Shown piece by piece: positions 46,775 through 55,684 of a DNA stretch of 64,000 nucleotides. How positions within the stretch are numbered: position 1 is the stretch's first letter; every line of letters starts with the position of its first letter. The stretch covers positions 1 through 64,000 of the forward strand of contig NZ_RCWC01000025.1 in assembly GCF_018448935.1 (NCBI RefSeq). Reading direction: 5' to 3'. This DNA comes from Photorhabdus noenieputensis. Lineage in GTDB: Bacteria; Pseudomonadota; Gammaproteobacteria; Enterobacterales; Enterobacteriaceae. Position numbers and translations under genes: made by a program. The notes beneath the pieces were generated by a model. The model made no database searches and was not told where the DNA came from. It saw nothing but the letters and a program-made list of their open reading frames with translations.

Positions 46775-47293
46775 TTAGAAAGCGCTGGTATCTTTGAACA
46801 AGCCCACTTTCAAATCCGTTGCCGTATAGATGACTTTACCATCTACTAACACTTCACCGTCAGCCAGTCCCATAATCAATTTACGGTTAATAACGCGTTT
46901 AAAGTTGATACGGTAAGTGACTTTTTTCGCTGTTGGTAATACTTGGCCGGTGAACTTAACTTCGCCAACGCCAAGGGCGCGGCCTTTTCCTTCACCTCCT
47001 AACCAGCCAAGGAAGAATCCAACCAATTGCCACATGGCATCGAGGCCAAGGCAGCCGGGCATTACCGGGTCATTAATAAAATGGCAGTCGAAAAACCATA
47101 AATCAGGGGTAATATCCAGCTCGGCTTCTATGTAACCTTTATCGTAGGTACCACCGTTTTCTGTCATTTCAATGATGCGATCCATCATTAGCATATTACC
47201 GGATGGTAATGGTGGCCCATTTTCTCCGAACAACTCACTACGTCCAGATGCGATAAGATCTTCTTTTGTGTAGGATTTACGTTTATCAACCAT
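46775..47293 (-). CDS. fabA: 3-hydroxydecanoyl-[ACP] dehydratase/isomerase FabA
   Basis: Makes the cis-3 double bond of unsaturated fatty acids. The 172-residue hot-dog-fold protein equals E. coli FabA. The active-site His is in '[20 protein letters not shown]' (FDCHF) with the Asp of the second motif in '[16 protein letters not shown]'. A FabR operator lies just upstream at 47334-47351. Confidence 0.96.
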   Translation of the reverse strand: MVDKRKSYTKEDLIASGRSELFGENGPPLPSGNMLMMDRIIEMTENGGTYDKGYIEAELDITPDLWFFDCHFINDPVMPGCLGLDAMWQLVGFFLGWLGGEGKGRALGVGEVKFTGQVLPTAKKVTYRINFKRVINRKLIMGLADGEVLVDGKVIYTATDLKVGLFKDTSAF

Positions 47294-47333
47294 AATTATC
47301 AGATAGCCTTATATTTAATGTAGGGTAAATAAT

Positions 47334-47351
47334 AGAGTACACTTGTACGCT
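47334..47351 (-). promoter_or_regulatory. FabR operator upstream of fabA
   Basis: On the minus strand it reads AGCGTACAAGTGTACTCT, very close to the enterobacterial FabR palindrome (AGCGTACA..TGT..GCT) seen before fabA and fabB. It lies about 40 bp before the fabA start codon, where binding would repress transcription when unsaturated acyl thioesters are plentiful. Confidence 0.75.
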
Positions 47352-47377
47352 GAACAACTCCGATCAGACATTCTGAA

Positions 47378-49108
47378 TTAACCCAACCAGCGAAGAAACC
47401 ACGGGAATTTAGGCCGTTCTTGGTTATTCGCCTGTGTTATACGTTCTTGTATCATAGCTAACAAGTGTGCTTCTTGTTGATCATAATAAGGGATACCTGT
47501 TAATAAAGGCAGCGCTTCAGAAACATGTCTTACTGACCATAAATGGAATTTTTGCGCTTTTACCGCATCTACAATGACTTGGTTAAGACATAAATGACGG
47601 ACGTTCGCTGCTGGTAGGATAACCCCCTGTTGACCAGTGAGTCCTCTGCGATAGCATACTTCAAAGAAACCTTCGATTTTTTCGTTAATACCACCGATGG
47701 GTTGAACGTAACCAAATTGATCTACTGCACCTGTGACGGCCAGTTGTTGATCTATGGGTTGCAGGGAAAGAGCACTAATCAGCGCGCATAATTCAGCAAG
47801 AGAAGCGCTGTCGCCGTCAACTTCACTATAAGACTGTTCAAATGCAATAGATGCAGAGAAAGGCTGCGGTTGATCCAACTTTAGCTCGGAAATCAAAAAG
47901 GCTTGCATAATCATCATGCCTTTCGCATGGATATTGCCACCTAACTCGACTTTGCGTTCAACATCAATAAATTCCCCATCTCCTATATGAGCCACGCAAG
48001 TGATACGGGATGGTTCTCCTACTGAATCAGGATGGCCGGGGTATTCCAGCACAGATAATCCATTAATTTGGCCAATGACCATGCCTTGGGTGCGGATAAG
48101 AATCTGGCCTTGATGAATTTCCTCTAAACCACGTTCTGGCAGATAGTTGTGACGCCAGTGGCGATTTTCCTCTGCTTGTTTAATAGATTGAGCTGTAATC
48201 TGATTTTCTTGCTGATAGAGTGCCGCGGTAGTGAGTTGCCGTTGTAACCAAAGAATATCCAAAGGCAGGCGGTATTGATCTTCTACATAACGAGTTGCTT
48301 GCTGGACAAACTCAGGCCAGGCATTATGATTCAATGAAGGCAATTGCCATTGTTGAATAAGCCCATTGATATAATTGCACCACAGGCTTAAATCCTGCTC
48401 ATTATGAAATGGCATATCCAGATCAAATTCACCATACAGAGCGCTTTTTGCTAATTCAGGTTCTGTTGCCTGAAACTCTTCAAGGTTTAGACGATCTCCA
48501 ACCAGAATCAGACGTAGCTTTAATGGCATCGAGGGGATAGGCAATGGTAGCGGTTTGTTGCTATCTGGAGACAACCATTCAAAGCGTTGCTGAATAATCA
48601 TTTGTTTCAGGCGAACCCACATTAATGGCTGAGAAAGTAGGGTACGTAATGGCAGAATAAGTACACCGCCATTTACCTGATGAATCAGACCGGGTTGTAA
48701 GTGAATTTCTCCATTGTGAGAATGGAAGCAACCAAATAATTGCTCTGCTTCTATCCATTCACGATAGGCGACGCGTAACTCAGGTGTGAAATGGCCTTCT
48801 GTTGATGGTTGCCAGCTAATTTTCTGTTGCTGGATGTGATAATTGCCACCAATTTGGGGAAATTCTTTAGTGAGCAATGGATCAATAGATTCAGCTAATG
48901 CTGATAAATAAGCATCACATTCTTCAGCTTTCAGTAGCATAAAAGGCTGGCGGGAATCCATCCGGCAAAAAAGCTGCAAACCACTATGTAGCCGTGATTG
49001 AACGGTTTCCATACTGGCTGGTACCTGTTGGGAAGCAGAATGAAAGAGCGCATCATAAGGAGCGCAATTCGGCAGTAATGCCTGCCAGTCTAGTTTGTTA
49101 GTGGTCAA
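47378..49108 (-). CDS. ycbZ: Lon-family protease-like protein YcbZ
   Basis: Putative ATP-independent Lon-type protein. About 576 residues, aligning with E. coli YcbZ (586) over its length. Its C-terminal Lon protease domain has the catalytic Ser in 'YSEVDGDSASLAELCALISAL' and the Lys in 'GGINEKIEGFFEVC'. The start is uncertain: homology suggests the TTG at 49108 (..TTNKLDWQALLP, like MTITKLAWRDL); an upstream in-frame ATG at 49174 adds 22 unconserved residues. Neither has a clear ribosome-binding site. In E. coli it is fabA's neighbour too. Confidence 0.88.
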   Translation of the reverse strand: MTTNKLDWQALLPNCAPYDALFHSASQQVPASMETVQSRLHSGLQLFCRMDSRQPFMLLKAEECDAYLSALAESIDPLLTKEFPQIGGNYHIQQQKISWQPSTEGHFTPELRVAYREWIEAEQLFGCFHSHNGEIHLQPGLIHQVNGGVLILPLRTLLSQPLMWVRLKQMIIQQRFEWLSPDSNKPLPLPIPSMPLKLRLILVGDRLNLEEFQATEPELAKSALYGEFDLDMPFHNEQDLSLWCNYINGLIQQWQLPSLNHNAWPEFVQQATRYVEDQYRLPLDILWLQRQLTTAALYQQENQITAQSIKQAEENRHWRHNYLPERGLEEIHQGQILIRTQGMVIGQINGLSVLEYPGHPDSVGEPSRITCVAHIGDGEFIDVERKVELGGNIHAKGMMIMQAFLISELKLDQPQPFSASIAFEQSYSEVDGDSASLAELCALISALSLQPIDQQLAVTGAVDQFGYVQPIGGINEKIEGFFEVCYRRGLTGQQGVILPAANVRHLCLNQVIVDAVKAQKFHLWSVRHVSEALPLLTGIPYYDQQEAHLLAMIQERITQANNQERPKFPWFLRWLG

Positions 49109-49314
49109 AATGATCGCTGTATATTGTAAAGTAGGAAAGTGTCGATTATACAAGATTAAGATATAAACCAACATGCTTGAATGTTTGCTATTGTCGACAC
49201 TTTATGTAAAACATAATTTGATCAAAAAGCAGAGATTAATCGGTTTGGCTATAAGCAATTTACTGAAATAGTTGTTATGCTTATTTTTAGTTACGCTGTC
49301 ACTGAGAAAGTAAG

Positions 49315-49770
49315 ATGAAATATCAACAACTGGAAAATTTGGAATGTGGCTGGAAGTGGGCTTATCTGATGAAAAAACATCAAGAAGGCGAGCTAATTAC
49401 TAAATATATTGAAAACAGTGCGGCTCATGCAGCAGTTGATAAACTCATTGAACTTGAGAGTGAACCGGTAAGGGTATTGAAATGGATTGAGCAGCATATG
49501 AATCCTGATTTATCCAACCGGATGAAACAAACTATCCGTGCTCGACGTAAACGGCATTTTAATGCGGAACATCAGCATACTCGTAAGAAATCCATCGACT
49601 TAGATTTTCCCGTGTGGCATCGCTTATCTGCGCTTGCTCAGCGACGGGGTAATACGCTGTCAGAAACTATCATCCAGTTAATTGAAGATGCTGAACGGAA
49701 AGAAAAATATGCCAATCAGATGTCTAGCTTGAAACACGACTTGGAAGCTATTCTGGGTAGGAAAGAGTAA
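49315..49770 (+). CDS. matP: macrodomain Ter protein MatP
   Basis: DNA-binding protein that condenses the Ter macrodomain by binding matS sites and links it to the divisome. The 151-residue protein (E. coli 150) begins [21 protein letters not shown] with the four-helix bundle, then a ribbon-helix-helix region ('[20 protein letters not shown]') and a C-terminal coiled coil. Divergent from ycbZ. Its presence suggests this segment, like its E. coli counterpart, lies at no special Ter location itself. Confidence 0.95.
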   Translation: MKYQQLENLECGWKWAYLMKKHQEGELITKYIENSAAHAAVDKLIELESEPVRVLKWIEQHMNPDLSNRMKQTIRARRKRHFNAEHQHTRKKSIDLDFPVWHRLSALAQRRGNTLSETIIQLIEDAERKEKYANQMSSLKHDLEAILGRKE

Positions 49771-49782
49771 TTGCAGTTGTTA

Positions 49783-49909
49783 TATACCCTATTGGTTTCA
49801 AGATGCATCGCGGCGGCAAGGGAGCGAATCCCCGGGAGCATAGATAACTATGTGACCGGGGTGAGCGAGTGCAGCCAGCAAAGAAGCAACTTGAAAGATG
49901 ACGGGTATA
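49783..49909 (-). repeat. ERIC element, 127 bp (copy 2)
   Basis: Same family as copy 1 in reverse orientation: it begins TATACCCTATTGGTTTCAAG and ends with AAGATGACGGGTATA, with the core 'AATCCCCGGGAGCATAG' and 'GTGACCGGGGTGAGCGAG'. It lies between the convergent matP and ompA genes. Confidence 0.92.
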
Positions 49910-49975
49910 GATTGGTATTACAACAAGCCCCTTAATATTAATAGGTTTGATATAAAATTTCACTGTAAGTAAAAG

Positions 49976-49997
49976 AAAACCCCATTTGGCAATGGGG
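49976..49997 (-). terminator. terminator of ompA
   Basis: On the minus strand CCCCATT, four-base loop, AATGGGG, then TTTTC. It lies 40 bp after the ompA stop codon. A sequence of this strength suits a highly expressed gene. Confidence 0.85.
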
Positions 49998-50039
49998 CTT
50001 TCTGAGCTTTTGATGATTAATTATAACCAAGAAAGGCTA

Positions 50040-51140
50040 TTATTGAGCGGATTGTGCTTGAGTAACAATTTCTTTAATGCCCTGAATTTCGATCTCTACG
50101 CGACGATCTGGTGCCAGACAGTTGATTAGGTTAGGTTTGCGAATCTTATCACAGGTAGAACCGGTGACTGGATTTGCTTTACCGTGGCCTTCTGCGCTGA
50201 TACTGCCGGCAGGGATACCTCTGTATACCAGATAGTCAACTACGCTTTGAGCGCGTTTTTGAGACAGTTTCTGATTGTAAGCGTCTTTACCGATACGGTC
50301 GGTGTAGCCTAAAACCAGCACCTTGCCCTGATTTGGGTCGATGTTTGCTAACTCAGTGTAGAGTTGATCCAAGGTATGTTTACCTTCGGTTTTCAGCTCA
50401 GAACTTGCAAATTCGAACAGCACGTCAGAACGCAGGGTAAAACGTTTATTTTCAACAACGGGTGCTGGAGCTGGTGTTGGCGCAACAATCGGAGCCGGAG
50501 CAACAACTGGGGCTGCTGCTTCATCTTGGCCGAAACGATAAGACACACCTACGCTCAACAGACCGTTATCAGGACGTGCGCCTACTGAACCTGCATCACC
50601 GATATTGTTGACCCACTGGTAATCCAGACGAGTAGCCCAGTCTTTAGTTATCGCATACTCAACACCGATGGCCGCCAGTGGAGAAACACCGGTGTCATGA
50701 TTTTTCAGATGAGTATTGGTTGCGCTGTAATTTGCTTTGGAGTCTGCCCGCCAAACCATACCACCCAAGCGAGTATAGATATCCAAATCATCCATAATTG
50801 GATAGCTCAGTTTGGTTGCCAATTGGAAACCGTGGGCTTTGAAGGCACCATTATTGACGCTGCCTTTGTAAGCCATACGTCCTAACCAGTCATAACCTAT
50901 TTCAAAACCCAGGTATGGATTGGCTTGGTAACCTAAAAAAGCACCCGCACCCAATTGGTTTTTGTGAGTAGAACCATTACCGATCGCACTGGTATAACCG
51001 TTGCCGTAGAAGTTCACGTCATGGTATTGGGACCAGCCCAGCTTACCACCGGTATACCAAGTGTTGTCTTTTGGAGCTGCTTGCGTTGCAGTTGTGAAAG
51101 CGGCCACTGCCACTGCTATCGCGATAGCTATCTTTTTCAT
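50040..51140 (-). CDS. ompA: outer membrane protein A
   Basis: An abundant outer-membrane protein tying the outer membrane to peptidoglycan. The 366-residue precursor has signal [21 protein letters not shown], an eight-stranded barrel ending near 'VGVSYRFGQ', a Pro/Ala hinge ([19 protein letters not shown]) and an OmpA_C peptidoglycan-binding domain with '[20 protein letters not shown]' and the disulfide pair in '[20 protein letters not shown]'. The length is slightly above E. coli OmpA (346), from longer loops and hinge. Confidence 0.96.
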   Translation of the reverse strand: MKKIAIAIAVAVAAFTTATQAAPKDNTWYTGGKLGWSQYHDVNFYGNGYTSAIGNGSTHKNQLGAGAFLGYQANPYLGFEIGYDWLGRMAYKGSVNNGAFKAHGFQLATKLSYPIMDDLDIYTRLGGMVWRADSKANYSATNTHLKNHDTGVSPLAAIGVEYAITKDWATRLDYQWVNNIGDAGSVGARPDNGLLSVGVSYRFGQDEAAAPVVAPAPIVAPTPAPAPVVENKRFTLRSDVLFEFASSELKTEGKHTLDQLYTELANIDPNQGKVLVLGYTDRIGKDAYNQKLSQKRAQSVVDYLVYRGIPAGSISAEGHGKANPVTGSTCDKIRKPNLINCLAPDRRVEIEIQGIKEIVTQAQSAQ

Positions 51141-51353
51141 TTTAACGCCTCGTTATTATCATCACCCAATAGGCAATTGGCTTTGGAAGCCTTTTTACTT
51201 ACTACCTATCCCATTAGGCTTTCATTTGCCATTCTTTGTAATAAAAGCGAGCACTGAATTGTGCCCAAATTCTCGGTACCATTACTGTGTACACTTTGAA
51301 TTGTGCGCGTTTCCATGTTCACTATTTACCCATAAGAATGGCCCGCACTAATT
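51141..51353 (-). promoter_or_regulatory. ompA promoter and 5' leader
   Basis: On the minus strand the last leader bases are GGGTGATGATAATAACGAGG, then CGTTAAA and ATG. This matches the E. coli ompA leader around its ribosome-binding site (GATGATAACGAGGCG), which is the target of the sRNA MicA. Post-transcriptional control of ompA by a MicA homologue is an inference. Confidence 0.55.
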
Positions 51354-51480
51354 TATACCCGTCATCTTCCAAGTTGCTTCTTTGTTGGCTGCACTCGCTC
51401 ACCCCAGTCACATAGTTATCTATGCTCCCGGGGATTCACTCCCTTGCTGTCGCGATGCATCTTGAAATCCATAGGGTATA
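51354..51480 (+). repeat. ERIC element, 127 bp (copy 3)
   Basis: Same orientation and length as copy 1: TATACCCGTCATCTTCCAAG at the left, ATCCATAGGGTATA at the right. It lies upstream of the ompA promoter region and downstream of sulA, on the opposite strand to the palindromes of copies 2 and 4. Confidence 0.92.
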
Positions 51481-51837
51481 GTATCTTTTAATATCTACTA
51501 AGATAGGCTGTTGAGCCATATTGATTAAAAACTCAGTTAGGAATACTGCACTTTCGTAAAACCGATGGACCAAACAATACTAAGGGTACGAATATTAAGG
51601 GTACAATAAGTGCAGTAACCTTTAATGGTGTAAAGTCTACAACGAAGTTAAAAAGTTACAAGTACCCCTTGATTAATAGAGTAAAAAATTTAAAAGATAA
51701 TGTATGATTTCAAAAAAAACTTTACTATTCTTTACAACTAATCTTACCTTAATTAATTGATTTTAATTGTGATTAGTGATTTTTGGTCTGATCTGGGTAT
51801 TTTGTGTTATGAATATTGCGATAATTCCTAATTTTGG
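51481..51837. other. AT-rich region with a 15-bp direct repeat, after sulA
   Basis: 357 bp with no gene. AATACTAAGGGTACG (51576-51590) is followed directly by AATATTAAGGGTACA (51591-51605), 13 of 15 identical. I see no terminator with certainty for sulA. Confidence 0.45.
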
Positions 51838-52401
51838 TCAATGATAGTAAATGGAATGGATTTTTAGTAAATCTGATCGTGATTCAGCACAGTTGGTTTC
51901 TTTATTTACGTCTTGTGGGCGCATAATAAAGCCCAGTGCATTACCTTTTTGTGCCGCAGCCCGTAATTTTACGGTATCTTTTTCTGATAACTTTGGTAAC
52001 CAGCCAAGTACCACGCTGTAATTACCACTCGCCAATGCTCTTTCCATTGCTTCTACCGTTGTAATGGAGCTGATGCGATTTAATTGGACAATCTTATCTA
52101 AAGGTAACCCGGAGTTAATTAACCATTGGCGGCTTAGTTTCTTATGTGGACTAACCCACAACAACCAGCGGGCTTCATTTCCTGATTGGCGCAACAAAGG
52201 TAGCAATATACGATTAATGACAGCTTGGTTATCGCTATATTGGTTATCACTGTAGATCAACTCACTCACTATGCCTTCTTTACCCTCTTTCACTACCTCT
52301 TCTCTTTTGGTTGAATTATCTTGTTTGGGTGAAGAGAGTGATAACTGCTTTTTGGTTGACTGATGTTGAGAAGGGTAAACCCAGGATGATTGAATGCCCA
52401 T
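51838..52401 (-). CDS. sulA: SOS cell division inhibitor SulA
   Basis: Blocks FtsZ polymerisation during the SOS response. About 187 residues (E. coli 169). The conserved C-terminal part includes 'LLPLLRQSGNEARWLLWVSP', 'LINSGLPLDKIVQLNRIS', 'ALASGNYSVVLGWLP', 'GNALGFIMRPQ' and the Lon-recognised C-terminus 'LLKIHSIYYH'. ATG 52401 follows GCGAGGTTCATC; an earlier ATG at 52416 sits before that ribosome-binding site. A LexA box lies at 52423-52438. Confidence 0.92.
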   Translation of the reverse strand: MGIQSSWVYPSQHQSTKKQLSLSSPKQDNSTKREEVVKEGKEGIVSELIYSDNQYSDNQAVINRILLPLLRQSGNEARWLLWVSPHKKLSRQWLINSGLPLDKIVQLNRISSITTVEAMERALASGNYSVVLGWLPKLSEKDTVKLRAAAQKGNALGFIMRPQDVNKETNCAESRSDLLKIHSIYYH

Positions 52402-52422
52402 GATGAACCTCGCCACAATTAA

Positions 52423-52438
52423 CTGTATTAATATACAG
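52423..52438 (-). promoter_or_regulatory. LexA box of sulA
   Basis: CTGTATATTAATACAG on the minus strand fits CTG-N10-CAG and is close to the E. coli consensus (CTGTATATATATACAG). It lies about 22 bp upstream of the sulA start codon, over the likely promoter, so expression should be SOS-induced. Confidence 0.9.
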
Positions 52439-52648
52439 TATCTTCATATCAGGCTAAGATCAAGTCTATTTTTTCAAAGAGCTTCGCAAATATTGACTGT
52501 AAATGGCTGTAAACTCATTTAACCATTGGCAGAGAAAATTGAATTGCGTATGTTTTTAATTGCTTGTTCCTGTTATTTATTTTACTAATAACTGGGACAA
52601 ATTTATGGATAAGAGATTTATTTGCACAAAACTCATGGAGTGATCTGT

Positions 52649-53251
52649 ATGTTTTTGTCTGAGGTACGTTTTACTCAACTCAAAAATGGTTTTTCTTCGT
52701 TTGGAACATTGACAAGGAAGCCACAGTTTGGTGGTTACAGCCTGTTAGCTGATGGGATTATGTTCGCTATTATTGCTGATGGAGAATTATATTTACGAGG
52801 AAATGGACATGCTGAAGTATTATTTAAAGCCAGAGGAATGAAAAACTATATTTATTCGAAAAAGGGAGTGCCTGTAACTTTGCGTTATTACCAAGTGGTT
52901 GAATCACTTTGGCAAGATCAAGAGTTGTTATCTCAATATGCGCATTTGGCTTATCACTACTCATTTATTGAAATGGCGGGTAAAAAGAAAATGCCGGAGC
53001 GCTTGAAGGATTTACCTAATCTTGGAATGTCTTTGGAACGTCAGTTATGGAAAGTTGGAATATGTAAAGTTGAAGATTTACGGTTGTTAGGTGCGAAAGC
53101 CAGTTATTTAAAACTGCATCAATATAAAAGAAAATCTAATGTTAGTTTATTACTTGCTTTGGCTGGTGCAATTGAAGGATGTCATTCAGCCGTTTTACCG
53201 GTACAGATTCGTAATGATTTATTACGCTGGCATCAGGAACTGGCTTGTTAG
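52649..53251 (+). CDS. sxy: competence regulator Sxy (TfoX)
   Basis: CRP co-activator of competence-type genes. A 200-residue protein (E. coli 209) with a TfoX N-terminal domain ('VRFTQLKNGFSSFGTLTRKP', 'FGGYSLLADGIMFAII') and C-terminal helix-hairpin domain ('LPNLGMSLERQLWKVGI'). ATG 52649 follows GGAG at 52638-52641; the frame opens at 52622 but the extension is not conserved. Divergent from sulA, as in E. coli. Confidence 0.92.
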   Translation: MFLSEVRFTQLKNGFSSFGTLTRKPQFGGYSLLADGIMFAIIADGELYLRGNGHAEVLFKARGMKNYIYSKKGVPVTLRYYQVVESLWQDQELLSQYAHLAYHYSFIEMAGKKKMPERLKDLPNLGMSLERQLWKVGICKVEDLRLLGAKASYLKLHQYKRKSNVSLLLALAGAIEGCHSAVLPVQIRNDLLRWHQELAC

Positions 53252-53276
53252 ATCTTTATCGAGAATAGCTAATGAA

Positions 53277-53294
53277 AGGGGCAGTCAACTGCCC
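53277..53294. terminator. probable bidirectional terminator between sxy and yccS
   Basis: GGGGCAGT, two bases, ACTGCCCC is a perfect 8-bp stem between the two convergent genes. On the minus strand it is followed by TTTC, so it probably ends yccS transcription. The T-run is weak. Confidence 0.55.
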
Positions 53295-53310
53295 CAGTAT
53301 ATCAATCTGG

Positions 53311-55452
53311 TTATAATTGATTAATTTGTTTAATGATATTAACAAGTTCAGGTAGCAATTCTATTAACAAACCAGTTTGTTGCAATACCAATTGCTCTTT
53401 ACTATTTCTTTCTGCCGAAGCTTGCTCAATTCTTTTCACTATGTTGACAGGTATTTGCTTAATTCTATCATCATCTATTGATGCAGGTTTTAGTGCTGTA
53501 TCGACATAACGAACAGCATCATTAAGAATGTCCAGAATGATTTTATTATCCAATTTATCTCGGTGTGCTCCCAACGCGGAGACGTAACTTAGCATAGTGT
53601 GATTTAGGCACAATAACCGAAATGCTTTTTCTTGAGCAGTCTGGTCACTTTTCGGCTCGGCAGACATGTTTGAAATAACGGATGCCAATTCTGCGTCACT
53701 ATTATGGGCATCACGGCGGGCAATTCGATAGTTCAATCCATTATCTTTTCCCTGATAATATTGAACTAAAATGGCATCAAGATAGCGACAATTGGTGTTC
53801 ATCGTCCGGTTTATCACTTGTGATAACTGGCGGTATTTCCAGTCTGGCCAGATGAAATTTACGGCTAACCAGGCGCTACCACAACCGATTAATGTATCAA
53901 TAATTCTTGGTAGTGCGACTTCAAAGCCTTCACCTAACAAATTGAAGCATAATAATACCAGTAACGTGATAAACAGGGTGGCATGCGCATACTGGATATT
54001 GCGGAAGGCGAAGAACAATACACCAGAAATAACAATTAGCACCAGTTGCCCTTCAATAGATGGCACAAAGTAAAGAATTGGCAAGCCGATCAATACGCCC
54101 GCAACAGTTCCTATTATCCTCAGTGTCAAACGGTGGCGGGTAGCGCTATAGTTGGGTTGGCAAACAAATAAACTGGTTAGTAAAATCCAATATCCGTGTT
54201 GTAAATCCAACAACTGGATCATAGTGTAGCCACTACATAGCAGAGCAGACATACGGATTGCATGGCGGAACAGGGCTGATTGTGGGGTTAGGTGACGGTT
54301 GAGCCTTAAACAGATATCACGCCAGCCAGTCAACGTTTCGTCAGATAGTTGAGTCTCATCTTTTCTGTCTCTGGAAAGATTGTATCGTCCAGAACTCATG
54401 CTTGCTAATTGCGCATCAATTGCGCGCAGGTTTTTCAGCAAATTATATAAGGCGGTAATCTTGAGGTTATGTTTCTGTTGTTTACTGAGTTGTTGTAGGG
54501 AACTTTCCAAATAGTTAAATGCACGTTCGACATGCGGATTGTGTTGGTATGGTTTGTGCCAAAGTATCGATTGAGCAATTTGTTCACATACACGGGCTTG
54601 CATAGAGAGAAGACGTTGAAAGCGAAACAGAATGTCGCTGTAACGAAAAGTATGCAATAAGCTCTGATATTGCACATGGGATGAACTTGCACGTTCGTGA
54701 ATATCTTGTGCAACAAAGTAATAGTGCAGAGTGTGATCGGCTCCTCGTTGGCTGCTATCGCCTTTCAGACGGGTCAGTAGAGAGGTTTTGGCTTGATTTA
54801 GCGTGTTAACTAAGACACTGTTTGCTATTGCCACATTAACGACGGATTGCTGGTATCCTTCTTCTATTATATCGGGATCAAACAGATTAGCTTTAGCATC
54901 AAGATAAACTGCAAGTTGTTGGTAACAATGCGCCAGATTGTCTTGTAACGGACGGATAGGGAACAATAAATGACCAGTTAGGGTTAGCAGGTTATACCAG
55001 ATTGCACCTGTCAGCAGTAATAAGGGTTGTTGATACCATAGTGGGAAAATAGACGAACCAAGCATGGTATAAATTGCGATCAACAACGCACCAAATGCAA
55101 TAGTGGCATAACGCTGTCCGAGGGCTCCTAATAAGATAAAACTGCAAGTGGATAACGCCAGCCCGATGGTAAAAAGCCAGGGGTAGGGGAATAGTAATTC
55201 AATAGAGGCTGAAGCGATAAAAAAAGAAATCAGTGTGATCACTAGATTACGTAAACGACCAGTCAGACGATCATCAAGATCGGCGAGTGCTGCGGCAACA
55301 ACGCCTAAGGTCAATGAGATAGTTATTTTCGGCTCTTTATCCAGAAACCAAGGCACTAATGTTGTTCCAGTCAGGGCTATTAGAATGCGGTTATAATAGA
55401 GAAAATGACTGTTATAAAGAAAACGGCGCAGACTAGATAAAACAGTTAGCAC
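53311..55452 (-). CDS. yccS: FUSC-family inner-membrane protein YccS
   Basis: A 713-residue protein of the YccS/YhfK family (fusaric acid resistance-like). N-terminal and central blocks of membrane spans ('TLGVVAAALADLDDRLTGRL', 'ISFFIASASIELLFPYPWLF', 'TLFITLLVLLCFNLLG') flank a cytoplasmic helical region. Transported substrate unknown. The start is set at GTG 55452 (VLTVLSSLRRF): AGAGGT precedes it, and it lines up with E. coli MLSPLLRRY. The frame extends to 55527, but that part lies in an ERIC element and is spurious. Confidence 0.9.
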   Translation of the reverse strand: MLTVLSSLRRFLYNSHFLYYNRILIALTGTTLVPWFLDKEPKITISLTLGVVAAALADLDDRLTGRLRNLVITLISFFIASASIELLFPYPWLFTIGLALSTCSFILLGALGQRYATIAFGALLIAIYTMLGSSIFPLWYQQPLLLLTGAIWYNLLTLTGHLLFPIRPLQDNLAHCYQQLAVYLDAKANLFDPDIIEEGYQQSVVNVAIANSVLVNTLNQAKTSLLTRLKGDSSQRGADHTLHYYFVAQDIHERASSSHVQYQSLLHTFRYSDILFRFQRLLSMQARVCEQIAQSILWHKPYQHNPHVERAFNYLESSLQQLSKQQKHNLKITALYNLLKNLRAIDAQLASMSSGRYNLSRDRKDETQLSDETLTGWRDICLRLNRHLTPQSALFRHAIRMSALLCSGYTMIQLLDLQHGYWILLTSLFVCQPNYSATRHRLTLRIIGTVAGVLIGLPILYFVPSIEGQLVLIVISGVLFFAFRNIQYAHATLFITLLVLLCFNLLGEGFEVALPRIIDTLIGCGSAWLAVNFIWPDWKYRQLSQVINRTMNTNCRYLDAILVQYYQGKDNGLNYRIARRDAHNSDAELASVISNMSAEPKSDQTAQEKAFRLLCLNHTMLSYVSALGAHRDKLDNKIILDILNDAVRYVDTALKPASIDDDRIKQIPVNIVKRIEQASAERNSKEQLVLQQTGLLIELLPELVNIIKQINQL

Positions 55453-55490
55453 AAAATACCTCTGAGGTAATAAAAATGGCCATAAACAAC

Positions 55491-55617
55491 TATACCTTAC
55501 GGATTTCAAGATGCATCGCGACGGCAAGGGAGCGAATCCCCGGGAGCATAGCCAACTATGTGACCGGGGTGAGCGAGTGCAGCCAACAAAGAGGCAACTT
55601 GAAAGATAACGGGTATA
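55491..55617 (-). repeat. ERIC element, 127 bp (copy 4)
   Basis: Reverse orientation like copy 2: TATACCTTACGGATTTCAAG at the left and AAGATAACGGGTATA at the right. It lies between the divergent yccS and helD genes, where E. coli has yccF (between yccS and helD). Any promoter of either gene must be on its flanks or in it. Confidence 0.92.
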
Positions 55618-55684
55618 TTATGATAAAAGGTTTATTAGTGATAAAAAACTCTTATAAGACATTTTTTAGGTATGGCGCTCGATA

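Noticed and set aside
55453-55527. N-terminal extension of yccS into ERIC copy 4
   Set aside because: The extension translates the ERIC sequence, is not conserved in YccS, and a GTG with a good ribosome-binding site fits the homologous start.
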